From Cohnella cholangitidis (GTDB lineage Bacteria > Bacillota > Bacilli > Paenibacillales > Paenibacillaceae), in NCBI RefSeq assembly GCF_014107495.1, contig NZ_CP041969.1, forward strand, positions 3,335,501 through 3,399,500: a stretch of DNA of 64,000 nucleotides, in the 5' to 3' direction. The position numbers were made by a program, and so were the translations under genes. Below are positions 17,185-26,427 of this stretch, piece by piece. Each line of letters begins with the position of its first letter. Positions within the stretch are counted from its first letter, which is position 1. The notes under the pieces were generated by a model. That model made no database searches. It saw only the letters and a program-made list of their open reading frames with translations, and was not told where the DNA came from.

Positions 17185-18669
17185 ATGCTCAAGGCGGTTG
17201 TGTTCGACGACGAGTTCATAGTGCTCAAAGGGCTGCAGAAGCTGATCGATTGGTCGGAATACGGAGTGGAACTAGTCGGAACGGCCGCGGACGGACTCTC
17301 CGCGTTGGAAGTATTTCGGCGGCTTAAACCGGATATCGTTATGACGGATATTCGAATGCCCGGGATGGACGGGCTTCAACTGATCGAAATCATTCGCATG
17401 GAATGTCCGGATACGATGTGCATCGTGTTCAGCGGCTATAACGAATTCGAATACGTAAAACGGGCAATCAAATTGGGCGTCGTCGATTACCTTGAGAAGC
17501 CGGTCACGATTACTAAGATCAGGGAAGGGATTCAAAAAGCGGTTAACAAGATCACCGAATTAAATGAACTATCTTCGTTGAAGCAGAAATGGCAACAGGG
17601 CCTTCTCGAGAAGACGACCCTTGATCTATTATTGCAAGGTTCCGATGCAGAAGCGGCTTGGGCGGAACAATTCGGTCCGGATGCCTATCGGTTGACCGGG
17701 ATTACGGTACTGGCCTGTTCAAATAGAGAGTTCGATCTGGATAACGGAGCTTCTACGGCATATAGGACGGTTTCCATCCGTAACGGCTCCGAAAATCTCG
17801 TCGTCGTTTTCCATTTCGATTCGACTTCGCAAGAGTGGACGGAGGATTCGGTAACTTGGTCCGAGTCCGCAATCGGATCCGGGCGTACGTACTCTTCTTT
17901 GGCCGACGCTCCCAAGAGCTACAAGGAGGCGTTAAGAGCGCTTCGATACGGCAAATATTTGGAGGGGAAAGGCTGGATTCGTTTCGAGGATCTCGGGGAT
18001 AGTCACGCGGTGAATCCCAATCTCTCCGAAAGGGAAGAAGAAGTCCTCTTCGACATGAGGGTCGGGGATAAGGAAGGTCTGATGAAGAAGCTGGACGGTT
18101 ATCTCGAGGAGTTTAGAAACGAGAGACTGGATCCCGAGGTTGCCGAAATCGAATTGCTGAAAATGGTGTTCCACGGTTGGGAAGTCGCAAAAGAGACGGG
18201 CGGTAATCCGGGGGAAATCAAACCGGCCGGTTATTTGCCGCAACTTGAGCTGCGTAACATGCAGACGCAGGATGAAATGGCGGCATGGCTTCGCCATGAA
18301 ATGGAGACGATCATGGATTGGATTATCGGAGTGCGTCAGCGGTCCAAGCATTCGGCCGTGGAAAAGGCAATCCGGTATATTAGCGATCACTTCGGGCGCG
18401 ATTTAACCCAACAGGAAGTCGCGGACCATGTGGAGATGAACGCCACCTATTTCAGTCTGTTGTTCAAGGAGCAAATGGGCATATCCTACATCAAGTATTT
18501 GACGAAGGTCCGCATGGAGAAGGCCAAGGAGCTCTTGAACGAAGGATTGCCTATCCATGAGATCAGCGAGAAAGTCGGATACTACCACGCGCGCCACTTT
18601 TCCGAAGTATTCAAGAAGCAGACCGGCATGACTCCGGGACAATACCGTTCGAATGGGGGAGGGTCATGA
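17185..18669 (+). CDS. Response regulator, YesN type (REC + AraC HTH)
   Basis: The 494-residue product has an N-terminal receiver domain ('VVFDDEFIV' acidic pocket, phosphoacceptor Asp55 in 'DIVMTDIRMPGMDG', conserved lysine in 'DYLEKPV'). A middle region of about 250 residues follows, then a C-terminal AraC-type double helix-turn-helix ('HFGRDLTQQEVADHVEMNA', 'EISEKVGYYHARHFSEVFK'). It should activate carbohydrate-uptake genes when phosphorylated by the preceding kinase. The best target candidates are its own promoter and the promoter at 20045-20107, which share a box. Its stop overlaps the ATG of the following binding protein gene. Confidence 0.94.
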   Translation: MLKAVVFDDEFIVLKGLQKLIDWSEYGVELVGTAADGLSALEVFRRLKPDIVMTDIRMPGMDGLQLIEIIRMECPDTMCIVFSGYNEFEYVKRAIKLGVVDYLEKPVTITKIREGIQKAVNKITELNELSSLKQKWQQGLLEKTTLDLLLQGSDAEAAWAEQFGPDAYRLTGITVLACSNREFDLDNGASTAYRTVSIRNGSENLVVVFHFDSTSQEWTEDSVTWSESAIGSGRTYSSLADAPKSYKEALRALRYGKYLEGKGWIRFEDLGDSHAVNPNLSEREEEVLFDMRVGDKEGLMKKLDGYLEEFRNERLDPEVAEIELLKMVFHGWEVAKETGGNPGEIKPAGYLPQLELRNMQTQDEMAAWLRHEMETIMDWIIGVRQRSKHSAVEKAIRYISDHFGRDLTQQEVADHVEMNATYFSLLFKEQMGISYIKYLTKVRMEKAKELLNEGLPIHEISEKVGYYHARHFSEVFKKQTGMTPGQYRSNGGGS

Positions 18670-19988
18670 GCGCTAAGATAAGGGTGTTGGTCCGCGGTTG
18701 GGCGCTTGCTTGCCTGGCTCTCTCGATACTTTCTTCATGCGGCGCTTCTTCGAAGGAAGAGCCGAGCCGGCCGGAGGACGAGATCACGACTATCCTGTAT
18801 CTGACCTCGATCAAGGAGAACGAAGGAAGCTCCAGGATCATCGGCGAACTCGCCAAGGAATATCAAAGCGAGCACCCCCATGTGCAGTTCAAGCTCGAGA
18901 ACATAGCGGAAGGCGACCTCACGCAGAGAGTGCAATTGCTGGCCGCCAGCAACGATCTGCCGGAATTATTCAATTACCAATCGGGAAAACCGCTGCTCGA
19001 TATTATTCGAAGCGACTCCGCGCTAGATTTGGAGGAAACCTTCAACGAACTCGGGATGATCGATAATTTAAATCCTGCCGCGGTCGACCTGCTGAAGGCT
19101 TATGTGAATGAATCGGGATTGTATGCGCTTCCGCTCGAAATGAATATCGAGGGGTTCTGGTACAACAAAGAGATATTCTCCAAGTATCGTTTGGAGGAGC
19201 CGACAACATGGGATGAAATGCTGCAGATCGCCCATATGCTACAGCAGGAGGGGGTCCAGCCTTTTTCCGTCGCGGGCAAGGAGAAGTGGCCCATCACTAG
19301 GTTGATTAACGCGTATGCCATTCGCATGTACGGTGCCGACGCGATGGAACGCGTGGACAAAGACGAGTTGAAATTGACCGGTCCCGGTTTTCTGGAGGCC
19401 GCCCAGACCGTGCAAAATATGGGCCTCAGCGGTTATTTCGGGCCCTTGGTGAACACGATCGATCTAGGAACGTCCGTCGATCTGTTTTTGCAGGGCAAGG
19501 CCGCAATGTTATATACGGGCAGCTGGCAGCTTCGGGATTTTAACGATTCCGTTCGCAATAAGATCGGCGTCGACCAAATCGGTTTTTTCAGCATTCCGTT
19601 GGTTCAGGGCGGCTCGGGAACGCTTGACGAGTATCCGGTAAATGCGGGTTTGACCACCTCGTTTTCCAAGTCGGCGTACAATGAAGAAGTGGGCAAGTGG
19701 ATGAAATACGTGTTCGAACGATACGGGGATCGTGCCATGGGAGAGCTCGGCATGGTTACCGGATTTAATGTGCATACGCTGCCGGCAGACGTTTCCCCAT
19801 TGACGAAGATGGTTCAAGACAAGATCAATCACGTCAAGAAGGGCGCTCTATGGTTCGAGGCCCGATTCAGCACGAGAGCGCAACTGCTGGCATGGGACAA
19901 CGTCCAGCTGCTCGTTACCAACCGCAATTATACGCCGGGCCAATATCTGATGGAATTGCAGCAGGAGATCGATAAGGATCGGCGCTGA
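18666..19988 (+). CDS. Family 1 solute-binding lipoprotein encoded with the two-component system
   Basis: The 440-residue product has a lipoprotein signal peptide (lipobox LSSC, Cys25) and a family 1 sugar-binding fold ('ITTILYLTS', 'LPLEMNIEGFWYNKEIF', 'FLQGKAAMLYTGSW'). The ATG at 18666 overlaps the response regulator stop, so it is translated together with the kinase pair rather than with permeases. This suggests a sensor role, presenting a bound sugar to the kinase. A close paralogue lies at 25004. A terminator follows, separating it from the transport operon. Whether it also feeds the importer is open. Confidence 0.9.
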   Translation: MSAKIRVLVRGWALACLALSILSSCGASSKEEPSRPEDEITTILYLTSIKENEGSSRIIGELAKEYQSEHPHVQFKLENIAEGDLTQRVQLLAASNDLPELFNYQSGKPLLDIIRSDSALDLEETFNELGMIDNLNPAAVDLLKAYVNESGLYALPLEMNIEGFWYNKEIFSKYRLEEPTTWDEMLQIAHMLQQEGVQPFSVAGKEKWPITRLINAYAIRMYGADAMERVDKDELKLTGPGFLEAAQTVQNMGLSGYFGPLVNTIDLGTSVDLFLQGKAAMLYTGSWQLRDFNDSVRNKIGVDQIGFFSIPLVQGGSGTLDEYPVNAGLTTSFSKSAYNEEVGKWMKYVFERYGDRAMGELGMVTGFNVHTLPADVSPLTKMVQDKINHVKKGALWFEARFSTRAQLLAWDNVQLLVTNRNYTPGQYLMELQQEIDKDRR

Positions 19989-20015
19989 AGGCTATGGCGG
20001 ATACCATGACTATTC

Positions 20016-20037
20016 AAGGACCCTACGGGTCCTTTTT
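20016..20037 (+). terminator. Terminator of the regulator operon
   Basis: AAGGACCC-TAC-GGGTCCTT is a perfect 8-bp stem with a 3-nt loop followed by T residues. Confidence 0.88.
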
Positions 20038-20042
20038 CTATC

Positions 20043-20107
20043 CCAAAAAATGCGGAGCGGATACAAAAAATGCAGCGCTTATGAAGGGTCGGGTAACGAA
20101 TTACAAT
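20043..20107 (+). promoter_or_regulatory. Promoter of the sugar transport operon with tandem activator boxes
   Basis: Two direct copies, AAAAAATGCGGAGC at 20045 and AAAAAATGCAGCGC at 20065, are 20 bp apart (about two helical turns). The second abuts -35 TTATGA (20079-20084), which is 17 bp from -10 TACAAT (20102-20107). The arrangement matches the promoter of the YesMN-type operon and fits a dimer of an AraC-type activator touching RNA polymerase. Confidence 0.68.
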
Positions 20108-20158
20108 TGATCTTGTAAGCGAGAAGACAAACTGCATTCCTAAATAGGGGGAGTAAAA

Positions 20159-21517
20159 ATGAAGACCTGGAAATCGAAAATCGCAGGCGTTGCTTTGGCT
20201 TCGCTGTTCGCGGTTGCATTGAGCGCTTGCGGCAGCTCTAATTCCAATTCCGACGCATCGGCTAGCCCGTCAGCCGGCGCATCGGCAAACCCGTCCGAAA
20301 GCGCGGCTAACTCCGATCCGGTAACGTTGACAATGCTCGTATCGGGCGCTAAAGCGGCAGAAGGCGCGGATTTCGAACTCGATACGTTGCCGAAGCTTGT
20401 GAAAGAGAAATTTCCTAACGTAACGCTGGAAGTTCAGAAGCTTCCCGACGAGCAATATTACACCTCGGTCAAAGCTAAGCTGGCGGCCGGCGAAGGTCCG
20501 GATATCTTCCTAGTCTTCCCGAAACTCGCCAACATGGGAGCTATCGAAGTGGCCAAAGCCGGGTATGCGGCAGATTTGTCCGGAATGAGTTTCTGGAACA
20601 ATATCAGCAAGGCGGCGGCAAGCGACATGAGCTTCGAAGGCAAGCCTTATGCCGTAGCAAAAGGAATGGACATTCTCGGAACGTACTATAACAAGGAGTT
20701 GTTCGCGCAAGCGGGCATCGCCGAGCTTCCTAAGGACTGGCCGAGCTTCCTGGCGGATGCCGAGAAGCTGAAAGCGGCAGGGGTTACGCCGATCGTTATG
20801 GGCGATAAAGATCCGTGGGTCGTACAGTTCGGCATGTACCAGCTAGCGGCTAACACCGTCTATCCAACGGACCCTGAATTCGACAACAAGCTGCAAACCG
20901 GCGAGACGGCTCTGACCGATGCGAAATGGGTCGAAACCGTAAACCAGTACAAGGAGCTGTACGACAAAGGTTACGTTGCTAAAGGATCTCTGGGCATGGC
21001 AAGCGCTCAAGCCGTCCAGCAGTTCGTCGACGGCAAAGCGGCCATGATCTTCACCGGTACTTGGGATCTGCCAGGTCTTGCGGCCAAAGGCGCAGTCGAC
21101 TTCGAACGCGGATTCTTCTCTTTGCCGGGCAACAAAGCGGGCGAACCGTTGTATGCTTCCGCATCGACCGCGGCGGGATACGCATTGAACGCGAAGTCCA
21201 AGCATCTTGACTTGGGCAAACAAATTTTCGAATACCTGTATGACGGTCAATCTCCGCTGTTCCAAGCATGGGTGGACTCCAACCCGTCTATCAGCGTCTT
21301 CAACGGCGTTGAATTGAAGAACGAAATTTTCAAAGACGTGTTGAGCGACATCCAGAACACGGGCAACGCGTTTTATTTCTCCAATCAAATGTGGCCTGCG
21401 GGCGTTAGCGACGTGATGCAATCGAAATTCGCCGAGATCATCGGCGGCAAGAAAACGACGGCCGAGGACGTTACAAAAGCGATGCAAGACAAATACCAAG
21501 AGCTTAACAAAGGTTAA
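20159..21517 (+). CDS. Sugar ABC transporter solute-binding lipoprotein
   Basis: The 452-residue lipoprotein (lipobox LSAC, Cys24) has a Ser/Asn/Ala-rich linker and then a family 1 binding domain ('VTLTMLVSG', 'LAAGEGPDIFLVFPKLANM', 'DILGTYYNKELFAQAGI', 'FVDGKAAMIFTGTWDLPG'). It captures a sugar or oligosaccharide outside the membrane and delivers it to the two permeases encoded next. It is the first gene of the transport operon with a putative response-regulator-dependent promoter. The gap to the permeases holds a strong stem-loop, which would raise the binding protein level relative to the permeases. Confidence 0.93.
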   Translation: MKTWKSKIAGVALASLFAVALSACGSSNSNSDASASPSAGASANPSESAANSDPVTLTMLVSGAKAAEGADFELDTLPKLVKEKFPNVTLEVQKLPDEQYYTSVKAKLAAGEGPDIFLVFPKLANMGAIEVAKAGYAADLSGMSFWNNISKAAASDMSFEGKPYAVAKGMDILGTYYNKELFAQAGIAELPKDWPSFLADAEKLKAAGVTPIVMGDKDPWVVQFGMYQLAANTVYPTDPEFDNKLQTGETALTDAKWVETVNQYKELYDKGYVAKGSLGMASAQAVQQFVDGKAAMIFTGTWDLPGLAAKGAVDFERGFFSLPGNKAGEPLYASASTAAGYALNAKSKHLDLGKQIFEYLYDGQSPLFQAWVDSNPSISVFNGVELKNEIFKDVLSDIQNTGNAFYFSNQMWPAGVSDVMQSKFAEIIGGKKTTAEDVTKAMQDKYQELNKG

Positions 21518-21528
21518 TAGTCGAGGGT

Positions 21529-21570
21529 CATCAAGGGGGATTCTGTAATCCCCCTTGATGTAATTTTTTT
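21529..21570 (+). terminator. Intercistronic stem-loop with T-run between SBP and permease genes
   Basis: CATCAAGGGGGA and TCCCCCTTGATG form a 12-bp stem followed by seven T residues. Partial termination and mRNA stabilisation here are the usual way to give more binding protein than permease. Confidence 0.85.
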
Positions 21571-21590
21571 CTGGAAAGGAAAGAAGCATC

Positions 21591-22472
21591 ATGAACAGTG
21601 CCGTCATGAAAAAAACGATGTATTTCTTTGTGCTGCCGGCTCTTTTATTTTACTGCATGTTCTGGATCCTTCCGATCCTTAAGCTTTTTCAGTACAGCGT
21701 GACGGACTATAACGGCTATGTTCAGAAATTTAGCTACGTGGGTTTCGACAATTTCAAAACTTTGTTCGACTCGGAAATTTTGGGGCTTTCCATCAAGAAT
21801 ACTCTGATTTACACCTTTATTACCGTAGTGCTCGGCAATGTTATTGCATTGGCGCTTGCTTTCCTTCTGAATGCGAATATTAGAGCCAAGGGTCTATATC
21901 GTTCGGCTTTCTATATCCCGACGCTGTTTAGCGCGATCGTAGTCGGGTTCATCTGGAGCTACGTTTATATGCCGGACGAAGGACTGATTGCCTCTTTCTT
22001 GAATAAAATCGGCATCTCCGGAATCGACACCAATTTCTTGGGCAGCTACTCCAAAGCTCTCTATTCGATTATCGCGGTCGATATTTGGAAGAATATCGGA
22101 ACGAGTACGATCATCTTCTTGGCCGGTTTACAGACCGTTCCTCATGATTTGATCGAAGCGGGGAAAATCGACGGAGCAGGCCGGTGGAAACTGGTACGGT
22201 TCATCAAAATTCCGATGCTTGCCACTTCCATCACGATTAACGTCACGCTCAGCGTCATCAACGGACTGAAGGCCTTTGACTACCCGTTCATCATGACCAA
22301 CGGCGGTCCGGGCACGTCGACGAATACATTGATTTTCGCGATCTACAAAATGGCCTTTACCGATCAACAGTTCGGCAAAGCGTCCGCGCTCGGAATCATC
22401 TCGTTCGCGCTCATTATCGCGATCACGGCTGTATTCGTATTCACCTTAAACAGACGGGAGGTTTCGGCATGA
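21591..22472 (+). CDS. Sugar ABC transporter permease (MalF type)
   Basis: The 293-residue inner-membrane permease of the CUT1 class has six membrane segments and the ATPase-contact EAA loop 'EAGKIDGAGRWKLVRFIKIP' near residue 190. GGAAAGGAAAG precedes ATG 21591. Its last codons overlap the next permease gene by 4 nt. No ATP-binding subunit is encoded nearby, so a shared MsmX-type ATPase is expected. Confidence 0.94.
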   Translation: MNSAVMKKTMYFFVLPALLFYCMFWILPILKLFQYSVTDYNGYVQKFSYVGFDNFKTLFDSEILGLSIKNTLIYTFITVVLGNVIALALAFLLNANIRAKGLYRSAFYIPTLFSAIVVGFIWSYVYMPDEGLIASFLNKIGISGIDTNFLGSYSKALYSIIAVDIWKNIGTSTIIFLAGLQTVPHDLIEAGKIDGAGRWKLVRFIKIPMLATSITINVTLSVINGLKAFDYPFIMTNGGPGTSTNTLIFAIYKMAFTDQQFGKASALGIISFALIIAITAVFVFTLNRREVSA

Positions 22473-23305
22473 ATCCCGGCTCGCTTACGAAGAGGTCGCT
22501 TACGCATGTCGCGATCATTGCCCTGGTGTTCGTTAACCTTGTGCCGCTCTTGATTATCCTTTCCAGTTCGTTGCGGTCGCCTAAGAACATGACCGACCCT
22601 TTGAATTGGTTCAACGAGTTTACGCTTGAGAGCTTCAGATCCGCGTTTTCTCGCATGCACTTTCCTACGGCGTTGTGGAATAGCGCTGTATTAACCGTCG
22701 TATCGGTCATTTTCGTCGTTCTCATGGCCGCTATGGCCGCGTATCCAATGGCGCGAATCAGAAGCCGAGCCAGCCGGTTTCTGTATATTTTCTTCCTGTC
22801 GGGTCTCGTCGTTCCGGGGCAGATGGTGCTGATTCCGGTCATCCAGATGATCAAGGGATTCGGGATTCCGATGAACCAATATACTCCGATCCTAATGTTC
22901 ATCACGTGCAGCCTTCCGTTCTCCACTTTTCTGTATACCGGATTTATCCGCAGCAGCGTTCCGGAAGAGATCGAAGAAGCCGCGCACATTGACGGAGCCG
23001 GATTGTTCCGTCGATTCTGGCAGATCGTTTTCCCGCTTATTCTCCCGGTTACGGTATCCGTCGTGATTACCCAAGGGGTCTGGATTTGGAATGATTATTT
23101 CTTCAACATGGTGTTTATCACTAAGGCGCTCGACGCTCCTCTTCCGGTAGCCATGCTCGGATTTTTGGGCGATCAGCAGAATCCCGCGCAATGGAATGTG
23201 CTATTCGCGGCGTGTATCCTGTGCGCGCTTCCGCTCCTGCTGGCATTCCTTGCCCTGCAGAAATATTTCGTGGGCGGATTGACGGTCGGTTCGGTTAAGG
23301 GATAA
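22469..23305 (+). CDS. Sugar ABC transporter permease (MalG type)
   Basis: The 278-residue permease has six predicted membrane segments and the EAA loop 'EEAAHIDGAGLFRRFWQIVF'. It pairs with the preceding MalF-type permease, with which its start overlaps (ATGA). The C-terminus 'YFVGGLTVGSVKG' is typical of MalG-type subunits. It forms the translocation channel for the sugar bound by the 20159 lipoprotein. Confidence 0.94.
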   Translation: MNPGSLTKRSLTHVAIIALVFVNLVPLLIILSSSLRSPKNMTDPLNWFNEFTLESFRSAFSRMHFPTALWNSAVLTVVSVIFVVLMAAMAAYPMARIRSRASRFLYIFFLSGLVVPGQMVLIPVIQMIKGFGIPMNQYTPILMFITCSLPFSTFLYTGFIRSSVPEEIEEAAHIDGAGLFRRFWQIVFPLILPVTVSVVITQGVWIWNDYFFNMVFITKALDAPLPVAMLGFLGDQQNPAQWNVLFAACILCALPLLLAFLALQKYFVGGLTVGSVKG

Positions 23306-23350
23306 TGGCGCCTTCGGGAAGAAGCTAGATAGGAAGAGGAGGCACGGAGG

Positions 23351-24895
23351 ATGAGTTTAAGTTTTGTCGAGATGGCGGAGAGCCTTAAGCCCGAATTGAT
23401 CGAGAAAAAGGTATATCCGACCCGGTTGGTCGAGATGAAAGCCGATACCGAAGCCTTTCAAGGATGGGCGGTGCAGGAGTCAGGGTCTATCGAGTCTCTG
23501 CGGACAGAGGCGTTCAGTAAAGGCGACAGCATGATCCTTGATTTCGGAGACCACCATGTGGGCAGGTTGACCTTGTCGCTGCAATCGGTTGATGCGAGGG
23601 CGGACTCGCCCGTTCGGCTGAAATTCATTTTCGGGGAAATGCCTTGCGAGATCGCCGAAAGCTTCGACGATTACGAGGGGTGGCTGGACCGCTCGTGGCT
23701 GCAAGACGAAATCGTCAACTTCGACGTGCTGCCCGGGACATATACTCTACCGCGAAGATATACGTTTCGATATTTGAAGATCGAGGTTATCTCTCCCGCC
23801 AGGAAATTCAAAGTCGAGTTCCCGGATATTTACGTGACGACGGAGACGTCCGCGGACGTCTCGCAGGTTCCTGCTTTGCCTGACCACGTGCCGGAACAAC
23901 TGCGGGAAATGGATCGCATCGCGGTGAAAACGCTGCAAGATTGCATGCAGACGGTATTCGAAGACGGCCCTAAGCGGGATCGGCGGTTGTGGATCGGGGA
24001 TCTGCGTCTTCAAGCGCTTGCCAACTACTATACGTTCAACAATCATGAACTCGTCAGAAGGTGCTTGTATCTGTTCGCCGGGTTGCGTCTGGAGGGAGGA
24101 CAAGTCGGCGCCTGCGTATACGAGAAACCGGAGCCGGCCGGCGATGACATCTATCTGTACGATTACTCGCTGTTTTTCGTATCGACGCTTTACGATTATT
24201 ATTCCGTCTCGGAAGATCGGGAGACTCTGGTCAGGCTTTGGCCCGTGGCGCTGGAACAAATCGAAATATCCCTCCGGCGGCTGGATGAACGCGGAATCGT
24301 GAAGGATGATCCTTCGTGGTACTGTTTTACGGATTGGCACGAGAAGTTAAACAAACAGGCTTCCGCGCAAGCCATATTGATCTATTGCTTGAAGCGGGGG
24401 CTGGCACTGGCGGTAGAATTGGAACTGGAAACGGAAACGGTCGCTATCCGTGATCACATCGAACGCGTATCCGACGCGGCGCTGGCGCATCTCTGGGATC
24501 AACGGCAAGGATACTTCGTCAGCGGGACGGAACGCCAGGTTTCCTGGGCGTCTCAAGTATGGATGGCGCTAGCCGAGGTGATGGATACGCAAGCGAACGG
24601 GGCATTGATGGATCGTCTCTTCGATGATAATCTCGAAGTCCGGCCGATGACGCCATACATGTATCATCATCTCATCGAAGCTCTTATTTCGTCCGGAAGG
24701 AAGGACAAAGCTCTGGAACAAATGAAAGCTTATTGGGGACAAATGGCTAGCGACGGAGCCGATACGTTCTGGGAAGTCTACAATCCGGAGGACAAGAAGA
24801 ATTCGCCTTACGGCAGCAACCTGATCAATAGCTATTGCCATGCGTGGAGCTGCACGCCGACTTATTTTATTCGAAAATATTTTCTGCAAACGTAA
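23351..24895 (+). CDS. GH78-like (alpha-L-rhamnosidase family) intracellular hydrolase
   Basis: The 514-residue protein lacks a signal peptide and acts in the cytoplasm on the imported sugar. An N-terminal beta-rich part (to about 165) is followed by an (alpha/alpha)6 barrel. The block 'EDGPKRDRRLWIGDLRLQA' corresponds to the GH78 active-site motif 'D-P-QRDE-L-W-GD', and 'TFWEVYNP' carries the candidate general-base glutamate. It is much shorter than typical GH78 enzymes (over 850 residues), lacking the extra beta-domains, so substrate prediction is weak. AGGAGG lies just upstream of the start. It is the last gene of the transport operon. Confidence 0.82.
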   Translation: MSLSFVEMAESLKPELIEKKVYPTRLVEMKADTEAFQGWAVQESGSIESLRTEAFSKGDSMILDFGDHHVGRLTLSLQSVDARADSPVRLKFIFGEMPCEIAESFDDYEGWLDRSWLQDEIVNFDVLPGTYTLPRRYTFRYLKIEVISPARKFKVEFPDIYVTTETSADVSQVPALPDHVPEQLREMDRIAVKTLQDCMQTVFEDGPKRDRRLWIGDLRLQALANYYTFNNHELVRRCLYLFAGLRLEGGQVGACVYEKPEPAGDDIYLYDYSLFFVSTLYDYYSVSEDRETLVRLWPVALEQIEISLRRLDERGIVKDDPSWYCFTDWHEKLNKQASAQAILIYCLKRGLALAVELELETETVAIRDHIERVSDAALAHLWDQRQGYFVSGTERQVSWASQVWMALAEVMDTQANGALMDRLFDDNLEVRPMTPYMYHHLIEALISSGRKDKALEQMKAYWGQMASDGADTFWEVYNPEDKKNSPYGSNLINSYCHAWSCTPTYFIRKYFLQT

Positions 24896-24903
24896 TGTAT
24901 CGG

Positions 24904-24929
24904 AGACTCCCTCGGGGAGTCTTCTTTAT
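24904..24929 (+). terminator. Terminator of the transport operon
   Basis: AGACTCCC-TCG-GGGAGTCT forms an 8-bp stem followed by TCTTTATT. Confidence 0.8.
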
Positions 24930-25003
24930 TGAGCCCGAAACAAAGGGTTATACTGATATTCAATAGAAAATCAATCAGAAAACATCTAAGGCATGTGGTG
25001 AAC

Positions 25004-26311
25004 GTGAGGAAGAAATTAGCGATGTTTAGGACAATCGGATTTGCAGGTAGCGTGCTGCTTCTGGCGTCATGCGGTAATCCGAGCGGAAGCGGTCAATCTG
25101 AAATCGCCAACCCGATTACGATCCTCTACCTGACTGCCAGCAATGAGGATCAGGGAAGCTCCAAAATCATCGGCGAGCTGGCTAGCGAATACCAACGGCA
25201 ACATCCTCATGTGAATTATCGATTCGAAAGCGTTCGGGACAGCGATCTTTCCGAGAAAATTCAATTGCTGGCCGCCAGCAACGACCTCCCGGCCCTGTTC
25301 GGTTACCAATCCGGCAAACCGCTGCTCGATATCATTCAAAGCGGCGCGGCGCTCGACTTGGAACGGACGTTTCAGCAATTGGGCATCTACGACAAGCTGA
25401 ATCCGGCGGCAGTCGAATTGCTAAAGAAATACGTAGACAATACGGGATTGTACGCCCTGCCTTTGGAAATGAACATCGAAGGCTTCTGGTATAACAAGGA
25501 AATTTTCTCTCGGCTGAATCTAACGGAACCGAAGACGTGGGACGAAATGACCGCTGCGGCCGAAGCGATCAAGCAGGCGGGGCTTCAACCTTTTGCCGTC
25601 TCGGGAAAAGCCAAATGGCCGATTACCCGATTGATCAACGGCTACGTCATTCGCAAGCTCGGAGCGGACGCGATGGAGCGCGTAGATCGCGGGGAGCTTG
25701 ATATTACGGACCCGGGGTTCATAGAAGCGGCGGACGCCGTTCAGAAGATGGGGCTTAACGGTTACTTTGGACCGGACGTAAATGCCGTCGATATAGGAGA
25801 TTCTTTCGATTTATTCGTACAAGGGAAGGCGGCGATGTTCTACTCGGGAAGCTGGTCGATTCGAGACTTTAATGATCCGTCGCTAAATCCGATCGGTCCC
25901 GATAATACAGGGTTTTTTAGCATCCCCCTCGTCAAAGGAGGAGTGGGTTCCCTTGATGATTATCCGGTTAATGCGGGCTTAACGACCTCGTTTTCCCAAG
26001 AAGCCTACAACGAAGAGGTAGGCCGGTGGATGAAGTTCGTGTTCGAGCGTTACGGAGATCGCGCCATGGGCGAGCTAGGGATGATAACGGGTTTTAAGGT
26101 CGAGGAAGTACCGGAAGAGGTTCCGCCGCTTACCCGTATGGTTCAGGGGAAATTGGACCGCGTCAAAAATGGTGCGTTGTGGTTCGAGGCAAGGTTTAAT
26201 ACACGAACGCAACTGTTAGCGTGGGAAAATGCTCAGCTCCTTGTTACTGATCCGTCGTTTACGCCGACGGAGTATATGGGGCAGCTTAAACGGGCGATCT
26301 CTAGCCAATAA
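25004..26311 (+). CDS. Family 1 solute-binding lipoprotein, paralogue of the TCS-linked one
   Basis: The product is a close relative of the protein at 18666, with long shared blocks such as 'LPLEMNIEGFWYNKEIFS', 'QLLAASNDLP' and 'YPVNAGLTTSFS'. I prefer the GTG at 25004, giving a signal peptide 'VRKKLAMFRTIGFAGSV' with lipobox LASC (Cys23). ATG 25022 would leave a very short basic region, and longer in-frame starts to 24929 lack a ribosome site. It has no permease beside it and stands after the hydrolase terminator. It may be an alternative ligand receptor for the same kinase or importer. Confidence 0.87.
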   Translation: MRKKLAMFRTIGFAGSVLLLASCGNPSGSGQSEIANPITILYLTASNEDQGSSKIIGELASEYQRQHPHVNYRFESVRDSDLSEKIQLLAASNDLPALFGYQSGKPLLDIIQSGAALDLERTFQQLGIYDKLNPAAVELLKKYVDNTGLYALPLEMNIEGFWYNKEIFSRLNLTEPKTWDEMTAAAEAIKQAGLQPFAVSGKAKWPITRLINGYVIRKLGADAMERVDRGELDITDPGFIEAADAVQKMGLNGYFGPDVNAVDIGDSFDLFVQGKAAMFYSGSWSIRDFNDPSLNPIGPDNTGFFSIPLVKGGVGSLDDYPVNAGLTTSFSQEAYNEEVGRWMKFVFERYGDRAMGELGMITGFKVEEVPEEVPPLTRMVQGKLDRVKNGALWFEARFNTRTQLLAWENAQLLVTDPSFTPTEYMGQLKRAISSQ

Positions 26312-26370
26312 TTCGTTTTTAGTGTACTCGCGCATTCGAAAATGAACTATAATGGATCGTAATAAATGAA

Positions 26371-26397
26371 ATTTGGTTTTGCTGCGTGAAACCAAAT
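26371..26397 (+). other. Leader hairpin upstream of the methyltransferase
   Basis: ATTTGGTTT and AAACCAAAT form a 9-bp stem with a 9-nt loop, between a TATAAT element (26348) and the methyltransferase start. Its role is unknown. Confidence 0.4.
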
Positions 26398-26427
26398 CGT
26401 ATTTCCGGAACGGGAGCGTGAAGCGCG

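Noticed and set aside
20843..21607. A 254-codon minus-strand open frame opposite the SBP gene
   Set aside because: It runs across an SBP gene and its terminator hairpin, has no ribosome site and no recognisable domain.
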